A stretch of DNA of 64,000 bases from Triparma columacea (taxonomy: Eukaryota > Sar > Bolidophyceae > Parmales > Triparmaceae), in NCBI GenBank assembly GCA_030267965.1, contig BRYA01000385.1:2183-66182 (forward strand), in the 5' to 3' direction. Shown here piece by piece: positions 57,451 to 64,000 of the stretch; the stretch's first letter is position 1, and each line of letters opens with the position of its first letter. The position numbers and the translations under genes are program-made. Under the pieces are notes generated by a model that saw nothing but the letters and a program-made list of their open reading frames with translations, did no database searches and was not told the origin of the DNA.

Positions 57451-60361
57451 CTACTTCTTCCCCTTCTTCTTCTCCTTCTTTCCCCTCACTTCCCCGTCCT
57501 TCTTCAACTTCTCGCGGAGCTTCTTCTTGGCATTCTCGTCGGCTCTCTTCTCTCTAACCCTGACAGGTGCATTTAGGACACCGTTTACTATGCTCTTATA
57601 CCCAGAGGACCCAGTAACGGTGCGACCGTGTGAATTTGCGGTCTCCAGAATTAGGGCATCTAAGAATGCGTCTTCGTCATCAATTGCCATGGTCTTTTGT
57701 GAGATGTCCTTCGCCTCCTCTTTTCCTCCCTTGTTCTTTTTCTTTTTCTTGTTCTTCTTTTTTGCATCTTCCCTGCCCCCCTCCTCTCCTGCCACCCCGG
57801 CAGCTCCAGCAGCACCAGCAGCTCCGCCCTCTAGTCTCTTTCTTCTCTCCTCGGCTAGTTTTCTAAGCCAGTCGTTCTCTCCCCCCCCTTCTCCTTTTCC
57901 CTCTCTACCCCCATCTCCGTCTTCTTCGCTTTCGCTTCCACTTTCCAAATTTAAGATACTCAAGTCTACCTTGGGTCGCTCAACATGGTCCCCGCACAAA
58001 AAACAGAAGTCTTCACCCTCTTCTCCCCCCCCCTTTGTCTTCTTCTTCTTGAAAACCTTGATTCTCCTATCCCCCCCTTCCCCATAGCTCACGTGTCCCA
58101 GGTCCATCTGCTCGCACATTTCGTGGACGACCGCGCGGTCCTTGCTGCTTAGCTTCGCGGGCATCTCCAAAACTTCTTGGGCACTCGACATGAACGCGTC
58201 AATCTTGTTCAAGAGCGCCGTCGTCGAGGAGGAGGATCCGCCAGACTTCTTCCCCTGTTTTCCGTTTGGTGGTGGGAGTGGCTCAGTGTTCTTCTTCCCT
58301 TCTCCCTTCTCCTTCCCCTCTCCTTTAAGAACCTTCGCAAAATCAGGTCCTCCCCCTCCTCCCATCTCCCCACCCCCCACCACCCCGACCTCCCCCGACG
58401 CAGTCCTATACTCTCCAAACTCTTCAATATAGTCGCACAGGCCTCTGATGAAATCGTCCCTTCCCAGCACCCCCCCAACATCACCAATGACAATGAGCCT
58501 CCTCCTCGCCCTCGTAACAGCTACGTTTATCCTCCTGTACTCCCTCAAAAACCCAACGGTCGCCCCTCCGCTCCTGACCATACTGATGATAATAACGTCC
58601 TTCTCCCCCCCTTGAAACCCGTCAACAGTCTTAACCTCCAAATCCCACTCCCCCAGCTCCTCCCCAAGGCACTCCCTCAGGTATCTGACTTGACCGTTGT
58701 ATGGTGTGACCACCCCGATACTTACGTTCTTGGGTAGACCCCTCACAGCATCCTGCACCAATTTCGCCTCCCCGACGTTGTAATACCCGCCGCCTGGAAT
58801 GCCAGACTCGTTCATTCCTCCCTCCGTGTCGATCAAGATGCAGACGTCCTCCCCTCCCTCCTCGACGCCAAGATCCTTCAGGCACCGGCTCTCGACGGCG
58901 GGTGTGCCCGCTTTTAAGCGGCCCTGGTAGACCGCATCGCTCGCCCACCTGCAAATGCTACCCGACATCCTGTACTGCAAATCGAGCCTGCGGATGATGA
59001 ACGTGTTAGACGAAGCAGCGAACCTCTCCCCTCCCCTGGCTCGTCCCTCCTCACCTCCTTTCCCTCCCTCTACCCATCATCCTCTCGAAAAGTGTGACCG
59101 CTAATTCCCCGCACTTGTCGTTCTTGACGACAGGGGGTAGCTGCAGGTGATCCCCCGCCAGCACCGCCCTCTTCCCCTTGAGCATCGCCGCCCACGCCCA
59201 GCCCTCGAGGCACATGCCGGCTTCGTCGACGACAACGACGTCGAAGACTTCCTTCTCCAGAACGCGAGTCCGAGCCCCAACGCAGGTCGCAAACACGACC
59301 TTGGCATTCCCGACAACCTCCCGAACAACCCTGTCCGTCCTTTCTCTGATTTCCCTCCTGTCCTCCTTGACCCGCTTCCAACCCTCCTTCCTCTCTGCCC
59401 CCCTCTTCCTTTTCATCCCCCCAATGATGTCCTCAATTTCCTTCCTTACATCTTCAACAATCTCCATCCCCTCATGCTTGTCCAGTATATTCCCCAATAC
59501 CCATTTCCTCCCACCCCCCTTCCCACCCGCCCTCGCAGTGTGCCCTAGTCTGACCATCTCCCCGACTCCCCTCTTGTCCAGCCTCTCCAGTACATTGTCG
59601 ACTGCCACGTTGCTCGGGGCGACGACTAGGACCCTCCACCCGACCTTGACACACTCCTCCACTAGCCGAACCACGGCAGTGGTCTTCCCAGTTCCGGGGG
59701 GACCGTGGATCAAAGACACAGTGCCATTGAGAGCGTTCCGAACCGCCTCGACTTGACCCTCATTTAGGCCGTCCTTGTCCTGGACGTCTCTCACCTCTGG
59801 GGGAGTAGGCGGGACCAGCTGCGCACCCTCTCTTTTAAAAACCTCCGAAATGACCCCCCCCGCGACTGGGTGCCCCACGCCTTCTCTCAACAGCTCCTCC
59901 AGAGCCCTCAACACCTTGATGTTGACCTTGTCAAAGCTCCCCTTCCTCAGCCTCACAGTGCTCTCGAGAATGTCGTGAATAGTGACGTCAGCCGACTGCT
60001 TGCACGGTGTACTCGGACGATCATCGTGATACTGAACAGTAACACAATCGTCCGCAACCTCAACGACGGTCCCTGAGAAGGAGCAATCGTAGTGCTGGAC
60101 ATCCTGGGTCTTTATGGTGTACATTATCACTTCGTCGCCTATTTTATGGTCATCTGAGGTTATATTTGAAGTCTGCGATACTAATACAGCCCGAATCTTC
60201 CCATACATTGCCACGCGGGTCGACTGGATCGCAAAATCTGTAGCCTTGGACGAAGCCTCGTTGGAGCTTGATGGAGAGTAATACATCTCTGACTTGTACA
60301 ATTCAACATACTTTGATATGAACGGTCGTAAAGATGGTAGGTCTCCAGATTCGCTGCTCAT
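57451..60361 (-). CDS. SF1 helicase of the Upf1 group, IGHMBP2 (SMUBP-2)-like, with R3H domain
   Basis: Two exons, 59055-60361 and 57451-58987, with a tiny 66-bp intron in phase 2, give 947 aa. Start MSSESGDLPSLRPFISKYVE; an ATG six codons upstream is also possible. An N-terminal beta-barrel-like region precedes the helicase core: Walker A GPPGTGKTTAVVRL, APSNVAVDN, VVVDEAGMCLE (Walker B as DEAG), GDHLQLPP, LQYRMSGSI, TPYNGQVRYLR, VDGFQGGEKDVIIIS and NVAVTRARRRLIVIGD. An R3H domain follows (DRAVVHEMCEQMDLGHVSYG, then EGGDRRI). The animal protein ends in an AN1 zinc finger; here only a CFLCG remnant and a Lys-rich tail are seen. The family unwinds RNA and DNA 5' to 3' and associates with ribosomes and tRNA. 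No introner. Confidence 0.9.
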
Positions 60362-60612
60362 TGGGAGGAGGGGGTGCAAAGGAAAGGAAAGGGAAAAGGA
60401 TTAGAAAACCCAAAGTATTTTGGCATTATTTCTGGTGCTTTCACGCACTGACGCCTGCAACGCCCGCGCGCGAAACTTGTTGCGGTAGCTACGCTACCAG
60501 CACAAGGGCGGTGTGCCACCCACCCTTCAAGAGAAGCGCTGTCTTCGGACACCTTCGACGCACTGGGAAGGCAATAACTGCACCGCGTTGAAATTTCTCA
60601 AATAAATATATC
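60362..60612. repeat. Intergenic region with the full copy of the 158-bp dispersed repeat
   Basis: 60437-60594 begins GCTTTCACGCACTGACGCC and ends GCACCGCGTTGAAAT. The ends are imperfect inverted repeats (TTTCA-CGC versus TTTCAACGC on the opposite strand) and it contains the perfect hairpin GGTAGC-TAC-GCTACC at 60484-60498. Partial copies are at 25417-25520 and 28875-28953. It may be a MITE or SINE; no coding potential. Confidence 0.65.
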
Positions 60613-63120
60613 TCACTTATCATCCTCCATCCGATGCACATGGTCATCAGGGTTAAAGACGATCTGGGAAGTTGTCGCTCTCCTCCTAGTCCCCCTCCCT
60701 GGATCAATTGCCCTCGGTCTCTCCACATCTTTATTCATATTCTCGCTTCTCAATCCCGTCGTTTTCATCCCCTTATCACCCTCTCCTGCCGAGAAGCTCC
60801 TCCTCCTTCTGCTCGTCTTCTTTCTTCCATCTCCCGCCCCTCCATCTGCCCCCCCCCCACCTCCCCCCTCCTGGCTCAGCAAGAACGCCCCCAGCGCCCC
60901 CAGGTACCCCTCGTGCTCCAAAAACAGTCCCTCGACCTGCCCCTTTGACCAGTAGTCGATACTGAACGAAAGCCTCCTCTGCGCGATGTCGTTGTGCCGC
61001 AGGAAGTTCCCTACGAAGTAGATCTTGTTCGTGTTGTAGATCTGCGCCGTCAGGTAAGCGATGTGGCCTATGTTGTTCGTGCAGAGCATGAGGAGGGCCC
61101 TGGCAAGGTCTTCCTCCCCGACGATGTCCGAGCCCCCCCCTTCCTCTGACCCCCCCGAGCCCGTCCCGTCACTCTTGGACGAACGGGGATCCCCATCCTT
61201 AGAAGCCATCTTGCCGAAGGAACTAGCGACAATGTCGCCGGGGAGCTTAAGCTTGTCCAGAGCATTTTGATCATCGCCGTAAATGTCCCTGACAAGCAGG
61301 TCAACCTGAGACGAACAAAGTGAGTCGTGGAAGGGGTTGAGGTTTAGTGGCTCATAATATTGTGCGACGAGCGGGGGAGGAGAGCATGCAAGGAGAGCAT
61401 GCAAGTCTTCGAAAAATACGATTCATTGTGTGTTTTAATTTAGTCGCTTCGCTCCTCCTCGTCTTGACCCCTCCTTCATCTACTCTCACCTTTTCGTTCC
61501 TCCCCCTCCCCGCCATTTCAAGCAGGTCCTCGAACCCATGTGCCTTGATCAGTAGCTTGCACAGCCCTAAGTACGTGCCTCCCCCGATCGTTGAACCCGA
61601 GACTCGACGGAACTGATCGCGGCCGGGGCCAGTGACGAGAAGTAAAGATACTCCCGTTCCGATGCTGACCACGATGTAGGGGTAGCTTGAGCTACTGATG
61701 ACGCTGCAACGAGCGTAGCGAAGTCAAGAAAGTGGTTGTATTAGCGGGCTAGAAAATTAGAGTTGCGCACACACTGCGATCTGTGATAATGCTGCTATGC
61801 TGATTAGCTGGCCAATTCTTACCTATCTCGGAGGGCTTTCCTTTCGGTTTTGAGCCCCACATCCTTGTAGCTATAGCATTCTCCGACTCTGTTCCCTAGC
61901 AGGAACTGCGGCGGGAGGTAAGATGGGGCGGATCGAGGGATTTCCGTTAGCATTCGATGCCGCCCTGAATTATCGTCGCTCCGCTCCTCTCGCTGCGCTC
62001 CTCAGCCCTTCCGCAATTTTCTCACCTCAATTCCCTTCACCATGGTCTCCATCTCTCCGTGCTTCACCATGTCAATCCCAACCTGCTCAGACCATAGGCT
62101 CTCGTACTTGTGAGCCCCCCCTCCCGTGCACCCCATGCTGTGGATGCTCTTGTCGAGACCTTCCTGCTTCATCAGCTCGAGGGCCCCGTCCATGTGCTTA
62201 GTCTCGAAGCGAAGGAAGTGGAGAACTCCACCGAGCGCACGGCAGTGGAAGGATAGAGACGAGTCCTTCCTACCGCTTATACCGAAGGTTTCTTGGTTAC
62301 CGGCAAAGGTGTAAAAGTGATCGAGGGCTGCCTGGTGGGCCGGGAGCTCACCAAAGGAACCACCTGCGGAGGAGGTGAGAGATGCCGAGGCCGTCCTCGT
62401 GGCATTTCCGTGGACATCGGAAAATGTTTCACCGACGCTAGAAACAGACTTCGCCCCGAGAGAATACCGCGCCTTCCTCTCCCTCGGGTCGAGAGGCTCC
62501 GGGGGAGGGCTTTGGGTAGCCTGAGAGGACTTACCAGACGGTGTGGAGGGAGACGGTGGAACTGCGGACCTCGGAGCAGAACGCTGAAAGTATATCAGCT
62601 TAGAGAGGGTACCGCCAACATCCAAGCCGAATATCAAACCAATGTCGACATTTGACTTCCCCCCCCTGGACTCACTGTTGGAGAGTGGCCTCGGTGTCCG
62701 GGATGTGGAATTAGAATTGTTTCCCTTTTGCTGCGAGGTCGATATCACAGGCGAAGGTCGAGGCTTTGTGGGAAGCTCCCCAATATGGCTTTGCATATCG
62801 TCCTGCCTATATGTATGTGTACGCCCAGATCCTCTATCATCTATCCCCTGCGGATCAAAGAAATCCACCCCTTCTGATCCATCAGAAGAGACCCTCGATT
62901 CTCTCCCCCCCATCGATACGGACGAACCAGTATCTCGACCCCTAATTGGCGGATTAGGTACAGTATTTGACTCCAACATCTCACCAGTCTCGGGGCGGGC
63001 TTCATTAGGGGGAGGAGTTATTACCTTTTCAACCATAAATCTCTGATAAATCATATTCAAGGTGAGACCTATACTAACACCCAACCCTAATCCAAAGCCG
63101 AAGCCATTGGGGGTTGGCAT
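60613..63120 (-). CDS. Pantothenate kinase, eukaryotic type II (PanK)
   Basis: Four exons, 62026-63120, 61823-61905, 61490-61703 and 60613-61305, in phase, 694 aa. It phosphorylates pantothenate, the first and controlling step of coenzyme A synthesis. The N-terminus has a hydrophobic segment (GFGFGLGLGVSIGLTLNMIY) that may anchor or target it, then a long Ser/Pro-rich disordered region. The kinase starts near residue 160 with IFGLDVGGTLSKLIYF (acetate-kinase-fold phosphate loop). It continues with CTGGGAHKYES, YPYIVVSIGTGVSLLLV, RVSGSTIGGGTYLGLCKLL, then LCTNNIGHIAYLTAQIYN and IYFVGNFLRHND, all hallmark type II PanK blocks. The Gly/Ser-rich insert between SSFGKM and EEDLARALL is larger than usual. 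Introns 2 and 3 contain degenerate hairpin relatives. Confidence 0.93.
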
Positions 63121-63176
63121 GAGAGGAAATAAAGGGGAAAAGGAGCCAGGGGATCGCCAGAAAATAGCCGACTAAA
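63121..63176. promoter_or_regulatory. Very short divergent promoter region
   Basis: Only 56 bp separate the start codons of PanK (-) and the cystatin gene (+), so the two must share promoter sequence or have overlapping leaders. Confidence 0.5.
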
Positions 63177-63814
63177 ATGCCGGATATGGTCAAGGCTCTG
63201 GTTCTAGCCCTACTCGTGGGAGTTACTAGTGGTATGGTGAGTTTCAGGTCTAAGCGGTCCTAATTGTTCCTTTGCTTTTCTCCAACTCGTCCTCATTGGT
63301 AAATTTGGCACACCGGTCGGGAGCCAGCGGGTGAGAATTGCTTGTTTTTTCTATCAAAATGGCTCCTTGTAGCGTGGTAACATTATCTCACGTTTGTTGA
63401 CGGCAATGGTTCACCTTTGATGACGGCAATTATCCTCCACTTCAAGAGCCTAAACCAATCAAACTCAAATCCAACCTTCCCTAACCCTCCCATCCCCTCA
63501 CCTCCCCTCCCCAGCAAATGATGGGCGGAAGGAGCCCCGTTGACGTCAACACCCAGGGCGTGCAGACTGCGGCAACCCACTTTGTGTCCAACCACAACGA
63601 TAGCAATCTGTCAAGGTCCAACTTTAAGGTCCTCAAGGCTGAGCAGCAGGTGGTGGCCGGGATTAACTACTACTTGACGATCCAGATTGGGTTTGCCAAT
63701 GGGGGGGAGGCTTGCGGTGACGTCAAGGACGTCGTTGTTTACGACAAATTTGGAACACTCAGCCTCACGAGTGTCAGGGATGTGGGGTGCGGGGGAGAAG
63801 CCGACAAGGAGTAG
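63177..63814 (+). CDS. Secreted cystatin-like cysteine protease inhibitor
   Basis: Exons 63177-63236 and 63515-63814 join in phase 0 for 119 aa. Exon 1 encodes almost only the signal peptide (MPDMVKALVLALLVGVTSGM). The mature part begins MMGGRSPVDVNTQGVQTAAT, with the conserved early Gly region, then the central cystatin motif QxVxG as QVVAG (residues 65-69) in EQQVVAGINYYLTIQI. The length fits a single cystatin domain. Cystatins block papain-like cysteine proteases by a wedge formed by the N-terminal Gly, the QxVxG loop and a second hairpin; the usual PW of that second hairpin is not evident. The acidic end is CGGEADKE. The 278-bp intron has no introner hairpin. Confidence 0.85.
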
Positions 63815-63903
63815 GGGGGGGAGGTTGGATGATAGGTTTCGGTGCCACATTTAATATGAAGCCAATAGCGAAATCAGTTTGATACCATTCTTGCTGTATA
63901 TTT

Positions 63904-64000
63904 CTAAAAGCCATCCTCCTCATCGTCCTCCTTGAAGCCTCCTAATCCTCCCATATCGAGCTTTAGGCTCTTGAACTGGAAGCCGTCGTCCTTTTTCTCC
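63904..64000 (-). CDS. C-terminal end of a further gene (partial)
   Basis: Minus strand; the frame runs off the window edge and ends with TAG at 63904-63906. The 32 visible residues end in KLDMGGLGGFKEDDEEDGF, an acidic Gly-containing tail reminiscent of p23-type co-chaperones, but this is too short to assign. Confidence 0.5.
   Translation of the reverse strand, partial: EKKDDGFQFKSLKLDMGGLGGFKEDDEEDGF

Noticed and set aside
60437..60594. tRNA gene in the dispersed repeat
   Set aside because: It has a hairpin but no cloverleaf, T-loop GTTCGA or anticodon arm that I can fit.
1..64000. Any rRNA or tRNA gene
   Set aside because: None recognised by reading. A covariance-model search would be needed to exclude short or intron-containing tRNAs.

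Overview
Nuclear DNA of a single-celled eukaryote, most likely a stramenopile alga (diatom or bolidophyte relative). This is inferred from many short spliceosomal introns with GTGAG/GTAAG donors, compact genes on both strands, TSAPT mucin-like surface proteins, DUF285 and BspA-type LRR surface proteins, EF-hand/C2 proteins and a Copia retrotransposon. TAA, TAG and TGA all act as stops. The species cannot be fixed from the sequence alone. All gene models below were spliced by hand and checked for phase.

Layout. 1-1277: 3' part of a beta-helix/mucin-like surface protein (+). 1743-3924: DEAD-box RNA helicase (-). 4563-7953 and 8563-11191: tandem paralogues of a long 3-dehydroquinate-synthase-like sugar phosphate cyclase (-). 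11583-12704: PDZ protein (+). 13028-20433: an 18-exon gene for a protein with five C2 domains, an EF-hand and ankyrin repeats (-). 20673-28415: three BspA-type LRR genes (-), with a CPBP intramembrane protease gene (23047-25363, +) between the first two. 29127-30299: putative secreted protein (-). 30477-31628: ankyrin/MYND protein (-). 32156-35708: DUF285 surface protein built from a tandem exon-intron array (+). 36285-37306: FkbM-like methyltransferase (+). 37561-40345: lipid-anchored EF-hand/RGS protein (+). 40759-47833: giant EF-hand protein (-). 48813-56462: complete Copia-type LTR retrotransposon. 56484-57353: putative secreted protein (-, model unresolved). 57451-60361: IGHMBP2-like helicase (-). 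60613-63120: pantothenate kinase (-). 63177-63814: secreted cystatin (+). 63904-64000: 3' end of a further gene (-).

The outstanding system is a set of introner-like elements: mobile introns that share a small hairpin, the core GAGCGAAGCGA between complementary arms. The hairpin usually lies just upstream of the 3' splice site. The arm sequences differ between copies but stay complementary. The elements occur in introns of at least six genes here. In the cyclase pair one paralogue has four introns that the other lacks, each exactly at AG|N. Two introns of that gene are homologous to each other at different positions. One copy is in reverse orientation, one lies inside coding sequence, one intron has hairpins at both ends in inverted orientation, and one intron in the RGS gene looks newly made by tandem duplication of an AG|GT exon segment.

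Functionally the window is rich in calcium and membrane signalling genes (C2, EF-hand, RGS), cell-surface repeat proteins and housekeeping enzymes. There is no operon-like organisation.
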